From NCBI RefSeq assembly GCF_007559425.1, contig NZ_VMHE01000008.1, forward strand, positions 1-64,000: DNA of 64,000 nucleotides, in the 5' to 3' direction. Source of the stretch: Allobacillus salarius. GTDB lineage: Bacteria; Bacillota; Bacilli; Bacillales; Alkalibacillaceae. Below are positions 1 to 8,339 of the stretch, in pieces. The translations under genes and the position numbers were made by a program. Numbering within the stretch: the first letter of the stretch is position 1; every line of letters starts with the position of its first letter. The notes under the pieces are model-generated. The model ran no database searches. It saw only the letters and a list, made by a program, of their open reading frames with translations, and had not been told where the DNA came from.

Positions 1-4
1 CCCA

Positions 5-202
5 TCATAAAAAAATGGGCTGGCAAAGTTCTCGAATTTCTTTTGCATTATTATCAGATTTTCTCTTGCAAAATACAGTTGTCGAGGAAATCTCATTAGC
101 ACTAGATCCTCTTATTGGAATCGTTGAATAATCTGCCAATACATAAAAAATAAGACCGATAAGCATACATGCCGACATAATAATTAATTTCAGGTTTCCC
201 AT
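5..202 (-). CDS. Small membrane-associated hypothetical protein (65 aa)
   Basis: I do not recognise this protein. The N-terminal half has one hydrophobic segment (about residues 6-24) that could be a signal anchor or uncleaved signal peptide. The rest is polar with two cysteines. A strong GGGAGG ribosome binding site lies about 7 bases before the ATG, which is the main reason to believe the gene. It is transcribed leftwards, separately from the large surface protein at 444-3095. The stop codon sits at the very edge of the window, so its downstream context is invisible. Function unknown. Confidence 0.55.
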   Translation of the reverse strand: MGNLKLIIMSACMLIGLIFYVLADYSTIPIRGSSANEISSTTVFCKRKSDNNAKEIRELCQPIFL

Positions 203-405
203 ACTATTTCCTCCCTGTTTTGGACGTCCTTATTATATTCTTATTACATGACAAAAGAATTAGGACAACTTTCTCATGCAAATTAGGAAAGAACAACCTA
301 AAACAAGTGATATGTATCAAAACCTATGTCCTTTCACTCTCGCATAAGCTTCCACTACCTGAGCTTGTAAATTCTTTTATAGATGGCCTAATTGAGTATA
401 AACAT

Positions 406-436
406 AAAAAAATTAGAGAGCCGCTAAGCTCTCTAA
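406..436 (-). terminator. Intrinsic terminator of the LPETA surface protein gene
   Basis: Read on the minus strand, a 9-bp perfect stem (TTAGAGAGC / GCTCTCTAA) with a 6-base loop is followed directly by seven T residues. It starts 8 bases after the surface-protein stop codon. The rest of 203-443 shows no convincing gene; the short plus-strand frame there has no ribosome binding site. Confidence 0.9.
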
Positions 437-443
437 ATAAATA

Positions 444-3095
444 TTATGCACGTTTGCGAGAATAGATTAAGAATGCAGCACCAACAAGTAATATTACAAG
501 ACCTATCAAGCCAAATCCGTAGATGTTGGTTGCGGTTTCAGGAAGTTTTTCTACCGAGGTTTCGCTTTCTTCGTTATCAGAATCAACTTTTTTAGTCGAT
601 TTCACTTCTTTCGTTACTTCTTCGGTAGTTTCCTCATTACTTTTATTAGTGGCAGTTTCTTCTTCATCATTAGACTCTACTGAATCTTCATCTGAAGTTG
701 CTCCTTCTTCAATCGATTCGTCATCTGTATTTTCTTCAGAAGATTCATCGTCACTGCCACTTGTGCTTTCATCTTCTGTACCTGTTTGCTCATTATCTGT
801 ATCTTCATTCGATTCTTCTTCCGATTCTCCTGTTTCCTCTTCCACTTCCTCTGCCGTTACTTCAAACACGCCAAATGTACTAAAGTGAGTGGTTTCTGCA
901 ACGACATAACCATCTTCGTGTTCTCCACCGATTAGTTCCCATTTTTCTGTTTCAGGGTTATAATACTTAACTTTTAGTAAATCTGTGTTCCCTTTGAAGT
1001 GATCATAAACTTTAAATTTCAGCTTAATCGGTGTATCGGCAAACTCACTAATGGACTGTCCGTCTTGTCCCTTGAGCGAAAATGAATAAACATCTGACAT
1101 TGCTTTGTCAGCATCTTTTTCGGGTGTAATTTTTTCAAGAGTTACACTGACTGTATCTTTGTATCCAACTTTACTAAATACCTCCGCCGGAATTTCGAGT
1201 TGAACTTCTTCTTTCGATAGATTAATGGTACCTTCATTTTTCTGTAACCGAACTAATAGATTCTTGGAAATTAATTGTGTTATTTTATTCGCCTGTTCGG
1301 TTGAAAGATCTACTTCTACTTTTCCTTCTTTGATATTTTCTTCAGAAGGGCTTTGATGGTACTCCCCTATTTCCTCTTCTGGTAATTGTTTAAAGAACGG
1401 ATACAACGTTTGATCTTCATCGGCTTTAACTGTCAAAAAAGGATCTTTATTTGTCACATTTCCTTCTGAATCAGCCCAACCAATAAATTCATACCCAATT
1501 TTAGGTTCAGCAACAAAGATCACTTCCTCACCTCTAAGAACTGGATATCTGATTGATTCATAATGACCGACATCCATTAGGTACTGAGGGGTATGCACAA
1601 AACCATGAATGTTGGCATTAAAGAATATAGAAGTCATATTTGTTTTTTCAAAGTTTTCATCAATGTAATATTCATACACTTCAAGTTGTTCTGAGATCCG
1701 ATTTTGTTGGTTAAATCCTGGACCTTCTGGTGAACCCCAATAGTTAAAACCTAATGGAATGTACCAGGTGTTCGACTTAGCGTTAAGCTTTACAGCGAAA
1801 TCATTTATTAAAAATTTATTTTCACTAATATAATACCCAATCTCTTCCTCTGTATTAGGATGGTCGATTAGAATACCGAATTGATTATCTTTGAATTCAT
1901 TATTCGATATATTGTAATCTCCATACTTATCGCTTAAATGACTAATAACTATTCCACTTTTATTATTTAAAAATTTATTATTAGTAACCCATGGACTACC
2001 TACGTCAGAATCCTTAATAATTAAACCTTGATTTAGATTAGTAAAATGGTTCCTTTCAATATAAAACTGTGAGCGTTGAAGTTCATGTTCATTTTCATAT
2101 TTAAAACCAATATTTCCATTGTTGAATGAATTGTCCAATATGTAAATTTGGGCATCATAAAAATCAATATTCTGATTTATTGGTTCTAAATAAACTGCTT
2201 GATCCAATCCATCGAATTCATTGTTTCGCATATTTAGGCTATCAGTTTTTAATTGAACCCCCATATTATTATTGAATTGAACATTTTCAAAACCTTCAAA
2301 ACTTAATTCAGAAACATCCAATAAATTACCCGTTAAATTGATTTGATTATACGTTTCTCCCGTAAATTCACCCGTTAGTCTAAAGTGGTTGGAACTTATA
2401 AAAATATTGTCTGTTTGTCCACTACTCTTGATCGCTTTAGGTGAATCTTCGAAAACTAGTGAATAAAAAGAAACATCGTCAGCCTGAATGGTTACTGCAG
2501 GTTTATCTGATGCATCGGCTTTTATGATTACCTCGCCATCATCATCTGAACCATCAAGACTAATTCCATCTTTGTTTATGATAATATTTTCATTGTAGGT
2601 TCCCGCTTGTACATAAATATTTGTTCCTTCCGGTGCCGCATCGATTGCTTCTTGAATGGTGTTGAAACTATATTCTTGATCGTCACCAAAATACCATACT
2701 GGCAATAGTTCATTCTCTTGCTCATGTTCATCTGGATTATAAGTGAAAAATGCTTCAATTACATAGTGATCTTCAGTCAACTTTAGTTGTAAATCGTGTT
2801 CTTCAAATCTTTGTATCTCTCCATCAATATTCACAAACCAATATTCAAATGAATCATAATCTTTATCTGCAATACCTAATGAGATTTCAAATCCTTTCTC
2901 ATACTCACCTTTAGCTCCATCAGGAGTAGCACTTTCATATAAGAAATTATTATTCACGATATCTCCATTATATGATGCAAAAATAACTTCAGATGTATCG
3001 TTAGAATCGTTAACTTGCTCAGCGCTTAAACGTGGCGAAATGAATACAATAATCATACTTACAACTAATACAAATAAAAAATTGGTCTTCTTCAT
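444..3095 (-). CDS. Cell-wall-anchored right-handed beta-helix surface protein (LPETA sorting signal)
   Basis: An 883-aa secreted protein. Residues 1-25 form a signal peptide ending near LSA. Residues about 130-490 resemble a pectin-lyase-like beta-helix: IQEAIDAAPEGTNIYVQAGTY is the usual first strand, followed by many Asn-rich turns. Around residues 510-590 is a Listeria/Bacteroides-type repeat (GYEFIGWADSEGN). A ZU5-like beta domain (about 610-760) and a Ser/Glu/Asp-rich wall-spanning stretch follow. The C-terminus has LPETATN, a hydrophobic segment and RKRA, a complete sorting signal. LPxTA rather than LPxTG fits class D-type sortases, none of which is in this window. A glycan-binding or lyase role is possible, but no catalytic residues are identifiable. 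The start has an AGGGGGAA site just upstream. Confidence 0.85.
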   Translation of the reverse strand: MKKTNFLFVLVVSMIIVFISPRLSAEQVNDSNDTSEVIFASYNGDIVNNNFLYESATPDGAKGEYEKGFEISLGIADKDYDSFEYWFVNIDGEIQRFEEHDLQLKLTEDHYVIEAFFTYNPDEHEQENELLPVWYFGDDQEYSFNTIQEAIDAAPEGTNIYVQAGTYNENIIINKDGISLDGSDDDGEVIIKADASDKPAVTIQADDVSFYSLVFEDSPKAIKSSGQTDNIFISSNHFRLTGEFTGETYNQINLTGNLLDVSELSFEGFENVQFNNNMGVQLKTDSLNMRNNEFDGLDQAVYLEPINQNIDFYDAQIYILDNSFNNGNIGFKYENEHELQRSQFYIERNHFTNLNQGLIIKDSDVGSPWVTNNKFLNNKSGIVISHLSDKYGDYNISNNEFKDNQFGILIDHPNTEEEIGYYISENKFLINDFAVKLNAKSNTWYIPLGFNYWGSPEGPGFNQQNRISEQLEVYEYYIDENFEKTNMTSIFFNANIHGFVHTPQYLMDVGHYESIRYPVLRGEEVIFVAEPKIGYEFIGWADSEGNVTNKDPFLTVKADEDQTLYPFFKQLPEEEIGEYHQSPSEENIKEGKVEVDLSTEQANKITQLISKNLLVRLQKNEGTINLSKEEVQLEIPAEVFSKVGYKDTVSVTLEKITPEKDADKAMSDVYSFSLKGQDGQSISEFADTPIKLKFKVYDHFKGNTDLLKVKYYNPETEKWELIGGEHEDGYVVAETTHFSTFGVFEVTAEEVEEETGESEEESNEDTDNEQTGTEDESTSGSDDESSEENTDDESIEEGATSDEDSVESNDEEETATNKSNEETTEEVTKEVKSTKKVDSDNEESETSVEKLPETATNIYGFGLIGLVILLVGAAFLIYSRKRA

Positions 3096-3449
3096 CTAAT
3101 TCCCCCTTATTTTCCATTTAAATCATAAATAAACCATTAAACCTCCTTAATTTCAAAATTTGTAAAACTAACCAGCCATATTATATAGGAAAATAGTATT
3201 AGTCGCAAGGTTATTTGAGAAATATTCTAACTTTTATGTAAAAATCGTGTAGAAGGGGAATAAGGCTCCTGACATCCCATAAGCCTTACCAACGATTAAA
3301 TATACGACAGTTCAATTCTTAATATAAGGTACTTTCTTATATTGTTACACAGGAAATTAGTCCAAATTAGGCTAATCTCTAAATTGATTAAAACTAATGT
3401 GTACTAAACATAACTAAGCCACCAGTATCACCTGGTGGCTTCCGTTACA
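3096..3449. other. Intergenic region, no gene seen
   Basis: 354 bases between glpD and the surface-protein gene. Apart from the glpD terminator at the right edge and a weak stem around TAAGGCT/AGCCTTA (about 3262-3297), I see nothing coding. The promoter of the surface protein should lie here but I could not pick a clear one. Confidence 0.5.
3416..3441 (-). terminator. glpD terminator-like hairpin
   Basis: A 10-bp perfect inverted repeat (AAGCCACCAG / CTGGTGGCTT, 6-base loop) just downstream of the glpD stop. The following minus-strand tract is only moderately T-rich, so efficiency is uncertain. Confidence 0.6.
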
Positions 3450-5096
3450 TTACCCGTTCACCCTCACCCGAATCTCCTCATCCAACTCCTTCATATAACT
3501 ACTCTTCAACTCATCCGACCAATTAAACCTGTCGGCCATATACTTACACACTTGTTCTTTCGTTTGCTTTACAGAGTCAATGTTAAAAAGCAGTGTAGAT
3601 ACTCTTCTATAAAAGAAGTCAATCGGTGTCGCTACCATTTCGTATTCTATACCGTAGAGTAGCTCTGCAAAATCAACGGAAGTCAGGTCATATTTTTCAG
3701 CCACTTCAGCATTTTGTTCATATAACTCGTAAACTTTAGTCACATTAGATCCATACAGACGAGCTAAATGTTTAGCATCTTCTCTTGCAAATCCGTATTT
3801 AATTCCTTCATTCGCTGATGCTTCAACGAAATGATCCATATTCTGTGATCCGCCGACTTCCCCACCGGAGATTGGCAGGTGTTTAGTTTTGCATGGTCCA
3901 AACGAGATATTCTCTTGGTTAAATTTCTTAGTCACCAAATCAACAATTGTTTCCGCCATTTTCCGGTAGCCGGTTAATTTACCGCCTGCAATTGATATTA
4001 GACCTGAATCGGATTCAAGTATCTCGTCTTTTCGCGATATTTCAGATGGGTCTTTGCCTTCTTCTAGTATGAGTGGACGCAAACCCGCCCAAGTTGATTC
4101 AATGTCTTTCTTTGTAGCTTCAACCGATGGAAACATATAATTAACGGCTTCTAACAAGTAATCAATATCTTCTTCAGTTACATTCGGATCTTCTAAGTTG
4201 CCTTTATAAAATGTATCCGTTGTACCAATATAAACTTTTTTATCTCTTGGTATAGCGAAGATCATTCGTTTATCTTTTTCGGTATCAAAATATATGGATT
4301 GCTTTAATAGGAAGCGCTCTTGATCAAAAACGATATGAACACCTTTTGTTAAAATGACATTGTTATTGTCTTTCGATTGATCCAAATCACGGACTTGGTC
4401 AACCCAAGGACCTGTCGCATTAATCACTTTTTTTGCATGGATTTCATATTTTTCTCCCGTAAGCTGGTCTTTTGCAGATACCCCAATAATTTTTCCATCA
4501 TTATAGAGTAATTGATTCGCTTTCGTATAATTTATTGCCTTCGCCCCGTGTTCTACCGCAGCTTTCATGACTTCTAATGTTAGTCGAGCATCATCTGTCC
4601 GATACTCTACATAGTAACCTCCACCTTTTAAACCGTCTTTTTTCAAAAGCGGTTCCTTGTTCAAGGTTTCATCTCGATCAAACATGACTCTTCTCTCACT
4701 CTTTTTCACATTGGCAAGGAAGTCATATAACCGTAATCCAAATGATGTCATAAGTTTACCAAATGACCCATCTTTATAAAACGGAAGAAGCATCCATTGG
4801 GGTGTCGTAACATGTGGTCCATTCTCATAGACGATCGCCCGTTCTTTCCCTGTTTCTGAAACGACCTTTATATCGAATTGCTTCAAATATCGAAGTCCAC
4901 CGTGTACTAGTTTAGTAGACCGACTGGATGTGCCCGCAGCAAAGTCTTGCATTTCAATTAACGCCGTTTTCATCCCTCTCGTAGCGGCATCCAAAGCAAT
5001 CCCTGCTCCCGTAATTCCACCACCGATGATGAGAACGTCATATTGTTCATTTTTTAATTCTTCTATATGTGCTGCTCTTTGAAGATTTGAAAACAT
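3450..5096 (-). CDS. glpD: Aerobic glycerol-3-phosphate dehydrogenase
   Basis: FAD-dependent membrane-associated enzyme that oxidises sn-glycerol 3-phosphate to dihydroxyacetone phosphate and feeds electrons to menaquinone. The 548-aa product has the N-terminal FAD-binding GGGITGAGIALDAATRG motif (about residues 21-37), the HGGLRYL motif, and a GlpD C-terminal domain, matching Bacillus GlpD in length. I chose the ATG at 5096 because AGGAGG lies 7 bases upstream. The longer reading to 5192 runs through the leader hairpin. It is divergent from glpP, with an attenuator in its leader, so G3P-dependent antitermination by GlpP is the expected control. Confidence 0.96.
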   Translation of the reverse strand: MFSNLQRAAHIEELKNEQYDVLIIGGGITGAGIALDAATRGMKTALIEMQDFAAGTSSRSTKLVHGGLRYLKQFDIKVVSETGKERAIVYENGPHVTTPQWMLLPFYKDGSFGKLMTSFGLRLYDFLANVKKSERRVMFDRDETLNKEPLLKKDGLKGGGYYVEYRTDDARLTLEVMKAAVEHGAKAINYTKANQLLYNDGKIIGVSAKDQLTGEKYEIHAKKVINATGPWVDQVRDLDQSKDNNNVILTKGVHIVFDQERFLLKQSIYFDTEKDKRMIFAIPRDKKVYIGTTDTFYKGNLEDPNVTEEDIDYLLEAVNYMFPSVEATKKDIESTWAGLRPLILEEGKDPSEISRKDEILESDSGLISIAGGKLTGYRKMAETIVDLVTKKFNQENISFGPCKTKHLPISGGEVGGSQNMDHFVEASANEGIKYGFAREDAKHLARLYGSNVTKVYELYEQNAEVAEKYDLTSVDFAELLYGIEYEMVATPIDFFYRRVSTLLFNIDSVKQTKEQVCKYMADRFNWSDELKSSYMKELDEEIRVRVNG

Positions 5097-5117
5097 TATT
5101 ATTCCTCCTAAATATAC

Positions 5118-5172
5118 AAAAAGAGCCCACAAAGAATGCTGCCAAATGATTTTGGCAGTACTTTGCAGGCTC
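5118..5172 (-). promoter_or_regulatory. glpD leader terminator/antiterminator (probable GlpP target)
   Basis: In the RNA of the minus strand a 12-bp outer stem (GAGCCUGCAAAG pairing with CUUUGUGGGCUC, including two wobble pairs) and an inner 8-bp stem (CUGCCAAA / UUUGGCAG) are followed by five U residues, all before the glpD ribosome binding site. In B. subtilis, GlpP with G3P prevents termination at the leaders of glpD and related genes. With glpP next door, this is very likely the same switch. Confidence 0.85.
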
Positions 5173-5200
5173 TCCATATCTCTCGCCATCACTATTTTTC

Positions 5201-5206
5201 ATTGTA
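5201..5206 (-). promoter_or_regulatory. Candidate -10 element for glpD
   Basis: Minus-strand TACAAT (5 of 6 to consensus), placed so that transcription would begin just upstream of the leader hairpin. No good -35 element is visible at the normal spacing. Confidence 0.35.
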
Positions 5207-5230
5207 AAAAACTATTAAAATCCAATAATA

Positions 5231-5239
5231 TGATATAAT
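5231..5239 (+). promoter_or_regulatory. Extended -10 promoter for glpP
   Basis: TGATATAAT, an extended -10 element with a perfect TATAAT, lies about 35 bases before the glpP start. The -35 region is poor, as is common for extended -10 promoters. Confidence 0.55.
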
Positions 5240-5273
5240 ATTCACTAAATTGAAATGATTGGAGTGTAATAGT

Positions 5274-5843
5274 TTGGACAACATTGTCGATCTCGTTCAG
5301 TCACAGATCATCGCTTCAGTAAAAAAAGAAGAGCATTTAGAAAAAGCTATTCATTCAAACGCCAACATCGTCTTTTTGTTGACTGGTGATTTAATGAGTA
5401 CAAAGACGTATTTGGACACATTAAAAGCACACGGTAAAGATACATTTATCCATGTTGATTTTATAGATGGGCTTGCCAATACGAGAAGTGCTATAGATTT
5501 TATTGCAGACAATTGGAAGCCGAAAGGGATCATCACAACGAAAAGTCATCTTATCAAACATGCAAAAGAAAAAGGTTTGATGACAATCCAACGAGTTTTC
5601 TTAATCGATGGTAATGCATTGAATAAAGGAATCGAGCTTTCTCAAGCTACGAAACCAGATGCCATCGAAGTATTGCCAGGTCTCATGCCGAACATTATCG
5701 ACCGTTTAACAAAAAGAACAAACCTGCCAATAATTGCCGGTGGATTAATCAGTACACAAAAAGAAATTGAAGACGGTTTGAAAGCAGGTGCACTAGCTAT
5801 TTCTGCTGGTAATCCAAAGCTTTGGATTTTGGATCTTCAATGA
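5274..5843 (+). CDS. glpP: Glycerol-3-phosphate-responsive antiterminator
   Basis: RNA-binding regulator with a TIM-barrel-like fold that binds G3P and the leader RNA of glp genes to prevent termination. The 189-aa product matches the family in length and in motifs such as HVDFIDGLAN, GIITTKSHLI, IEVLPGLMP and IIAGGLI. I chose the TTG at 5274 because GGAG lies 9 bases upstream; an in-frame TTG at 5259 overlaps that site and is less likely. It is divergent from glpD and its leader attenuator. Its 3' end overlaps the convergent HAD phosphatase gene by 47 bases. Confidence 0.93.
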   Translation: MDNIVDLVQSQIIASVKKEEHLEKAIHSNANIVFLLTGDLMSTKTYLDTLKAHGKDTFIHVDFIDGLANTRSAIDFIADNWKPKGIITTKSHLIKHAKEKGLMTIQRVFLIDGNALNKGIELSQATKPDAIEVLPGLMPNIIDRLTKRTNLPIIAGGLISTQKEIEDGLKAGALAISAGNPKLWILDLQ

Positions 5844-6615
5844 TTTCTTTGATTTCCGATATGCTATTTAATACATATTTCGGTTGATCTGAAGCTGTAT
5901 CAAGCATATCTTGTTTTGTTATTCCAGTTAAAACAAGCACGGATTGCATTCCTGTCGAATTCCCCATTCGAATATCCGTTTCCAAACGGTCTCCGATCAT
6001 ATAGCAATTTTCAGGTGGTAATTGTAAGATTTCATCGACGATTAACTTGGCTGCAAAAGGATTGGGCTTACCTAAAATGATTTCAATCGTTTCACCAGTT
6101 GCCCCTTCCAATGCGCCAATCATCGCGCCGCAATCAGGAATTTGTCCACCTTCTACCGGACATGTTCTGTCTGGATTCGTCGCTACAATCTCTGCTCCAT
6201 TACGCCATGCTTGGAAGGCATGATTCAATTTTTCATAATTGAATTGGCGATCCCATCCTAACACAACATAACGAACATTTTCGTCATCTTCTGTTACTTG
6301 GATTCCTTGATTTTGTAGCTCCTCAAATAGTGGCTTTTCGCCAATTACCAATACTTTCTCATCCGACTTCAATCTAGCAGATAAATACTTAGCCGTTAAG
6401 AGATTTGAGTTAATAACGTTTTCTTTTTCAACCTCAACACCTAGGCCATTTAACTTTTCAACATAGGCATCTATCGTTTCAATTGATTTATTTGTCAAAA
6501 AAACGACTTTGTCTCCACGGTCCCTTAAATACTGAACCGTTTTAGCGGCACCGTCTATGAGATTATTATCTACATAGACAGTGCCATCTAAATCAAATAT
6601 AAAACCTTTTTGCAT
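5797..6615 (-). CDS. HAD-IIA phosphatase (NagD/AraL-like)
   Basis: A 272-aa cytoplasmic phosphatase of HAD subfamily IIA. The nucleophile motif FDLDGTVYVD is at residues 7-16, motif II is LTN, and the C-terminal GDRLETDI is the Mg-binding motif. Family members hydrolyse sugar phosphates, phosphoglycolate or glycerol phosphates with broad specificity. It is the last gene of an operon with an ABC transporter of the iron/phosphosugar type (20 bases after the permease), suggesting it dephosphorylates the imported compound. The 3' end overlaps glpP tail to tail. The real substrate cannot be read from sequence. Confidence 0.85.
   Translation of the reverse strand: MQKGFIFDLDGTVYVDNNLIDGAAKTVQYLRDRGDKVVFLTNKSIETIDAYVEKLNGLGVEVEKENVINSNLLTAKYLSARLKSDEKVLVIGEKPLFEELQNQGIQVTEDDENVRYVVLGWDRQFNYEKLNHAFQAWRNGAEIVATNPDRTCPVEGGQIPDCGAMIGALEGATGETIEIILGKPNPFAAKLIVDEILQLPPENCYMIGDRLETDIRMGNSTGMQSVLVLTGITKQDMLDTASDQPKYVLNSISEIKEIIEDPKSKALDYQQK
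5811..5828. repeat. Perfect 18-bp palindrome in the glpP/phosphatase overlap
   Basis: AATCCAAAGCTTTGGATT reads the same on both strands and lies within the coding overlap of two convergent genes. It may act as a two-way hairpin in place of a normal intergenic terminator, but no long T-run follows. Confidence 0.5.
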
Positions 6616-6635
6616 CGGTATTTCCCCACTTTCAA

Positions 6636-8339
6636 CTATGTTTTATTTCTATTCGAAAGCAAGCTTGCAAGACCTTGTAATACAAGGACCATGGCAACCA
6701 GAATGACGGACATAGCTGCAGCGGAGTAATACTCTGCTCTTAATACGTTTTGGAATATGGCTAAACTCATCGGTGCCCAATCTGGTGGTGCCATCAATAC
6801 CGATATACTCGTTTCCTTGATGACCGTAATGAAAACAAGAACAGATCCTGCGGCGATTCCAGGTAACATTAAAGGACCAATGATTGTAATGGCAGCCGTT
6901 AGAGTGGATGCACCTAAGTTAATTGCAGCTTCCTCAATATCTTGCTTAATCGCACGCATTGTTCCAACCGTCGAACGAACCATATAAGGCAAACGCCTGA
7001 TACTATAAGCGACAATTAAAATAAATGCTGTGCCTGTTAAATGCAACGGTGCTGTGTTGAACGTCTGAATCAATGCGATACCGAATGCGATACCCGGTAC
7101 AATCAACGGAACCGTCGTCATAAAGTCCAGTCCTGTTGAACGGTGACGTACAACAAAGTACGATACAAAGCTTGCCACGACGACACTAAGGACTAAAGCT
7201 CCACCAGCTAAAAGTAAACTGTTCTGAATATTACCGAGCGAAGAAGAGAAAATCGTCCGGTAATGATCTAGCGTATAACCGGTTGGTAAAGGCTCTAATC
7301 CCCACGTTTTGGCAATGGACTGTACGAACACTGTCGCCAACGTCAATAATGGAATGATAACTACGAACCAAGAAAAGATGGATAAAGGTACAGTTAATGC
7401 TTTGTTTTCATTTAACTTAACTTGTTTCGGTTTCCCTGAAAGCGTGTCATAGTTTCTTCCTTTAAGTAAGAAGTTTTGTAACCAGTAAACGAAACCGGCT
7501 ACCGCAATCATAATAACGGTCAAGATAGCCGCACTACCCCAATTAAAGAAACCAGCGATTTCACGGTATGCATCGACAACAATCAAATTCAGATCACTCG
7601 GTGCAAGTATGATTGGTGTACCGAAATCTGAAAAACTTACTGCAAAAATGACCAAAGCTGTTGATAACATTCCAGGTAATGCTAGCGGGAAGGTTACTGT
7701 ACTGAATGTCAGCCAACCTTTCGAACCCATGTTTCTGGATGCTTCTTCTAACGAAACATCACTCACTTTAAATGCTGCGACCATAGGCCATAAAGCGTAT
7801 GGGAAGAAGAAGAAGACTTGAACAAGCGCAATCCCCGTCATGGAATAAGGATCAATGAGCATTCCCTCTCCACCTAATTGCTGATAAATGTACGTCACCC
7901 AACCTGCACGGCCAAACATAATAATGAACGCATATGCCGAGATGAATGTTGGGAAGATTAGCGGAATTGTACATAGTGCACTAATAGTCTTCTTAAACGG
8001 CATCTTCGTTCGGGCAATTCCGTAAGCAATCGGCATACATAACAACAAAACCAAAATTGATACGATAAATGATAAATAAAGACTATTCTTCAGCCCTGTA
8101 AAGTAATGACCGTATGAAAAAATTGATTTATAGTTCTCAAGCGTCGCGTTTTTAAACTGTTCTACCGTTCGCTGAAATTGGTCTACACTCACCAATGAAC
8201 CAAATAGATTAATTGGCTCGTTTGTGAAACTTACTAGAAAGACCGACAATAAAGGAATGATCAAAAAGAGAATGAAAAAACCGTAGATTAAAAATTTAAC
8301 AAAGCCTAACCCATTAATCTTATTTATTAATCCTCTCAT
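6636..8339 (-). CDS. ABC transporter permease, two fused domains (FbpB/AfuB type)
   Basis: A 567-aa membrane protein with two copies of the binding-protein-dependent permease domain (about residues 70-270 and 360-560) and roughly 12 membrane segments. The EAA-type loops (EEASRNMGSKGWLTF and EEAAINLGASTL) contact the ATPase. One chain replaces the usual permease dimer. The family imports ferric iron, 2-aminoethylphosphonate or hexose phosphates. Its ATG overlaps the ATPase stop (ATGA), indicating translational coupling. The phosphatase downstream argues for a phosphorylated organic substrate rather than iron. Confidence 0.9.
   Translation of the reverse strand: MRGLINKINGLGFVKFLIYGFFILFLIIPLLSVFLVSFTNEPINLFGSLVSVDQFQRTVEQFKNATLENYKSIFSYGHYFTGLKNSLYLSFIVSILVLLLCMPIAYGIARTKMPFKKTISALCTIPLIFPTFISAYAFIIMFGRAGWVTYIYQQLGGEGMLIDPYSMTGIALVQVFFFFPYALWPMVAAFKVSDVSLEEASRNMGSKGWLTFSTVTFPLALPGMLSTALVIFAVSFSDFGTPIILAPSDLNLIVVDAYREIAGFFNWGSAAILTVIMIAVAGFVYWLQNFLLKGRNYDTLSGKPKQVKLNENKALTVPLSIFSWFVVIIPLLTLATVFVQSIAKTWGLEPLPTGYTLDHYRTIFSSSLGNIQNSLLLAGGALVLSVVVASFVSYFVVRHRSTGLDFMTTVPLIVPGIAFGIALIQTFNTAPLHLTGTAFILIVAYSIRRLPYMVRSTVGTMRAIKQDIEEAAINLGASTLTAAITIIGPLMLPGIAAGSVLVFITVIKETSISVLMAPPDWAPMSLAIFQNVLRAEYYSAAAMSVILVAMVLVLQGLASLLSNRNKT

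Noticed and set aside
220-465. 81-codon plus-strand frame between the first two genes
   Set aside because: No ribosome binding site, runs through the surface-protein terminator and into that gene on the opposite strand, and has no recognisable domain.
523-888. 121-codon serine-rich open frame on the plus strand
   Set aside because: It is the antisense shadow of the acidic Glu/Asp/Ser repeat region of the LPETA surface protein.
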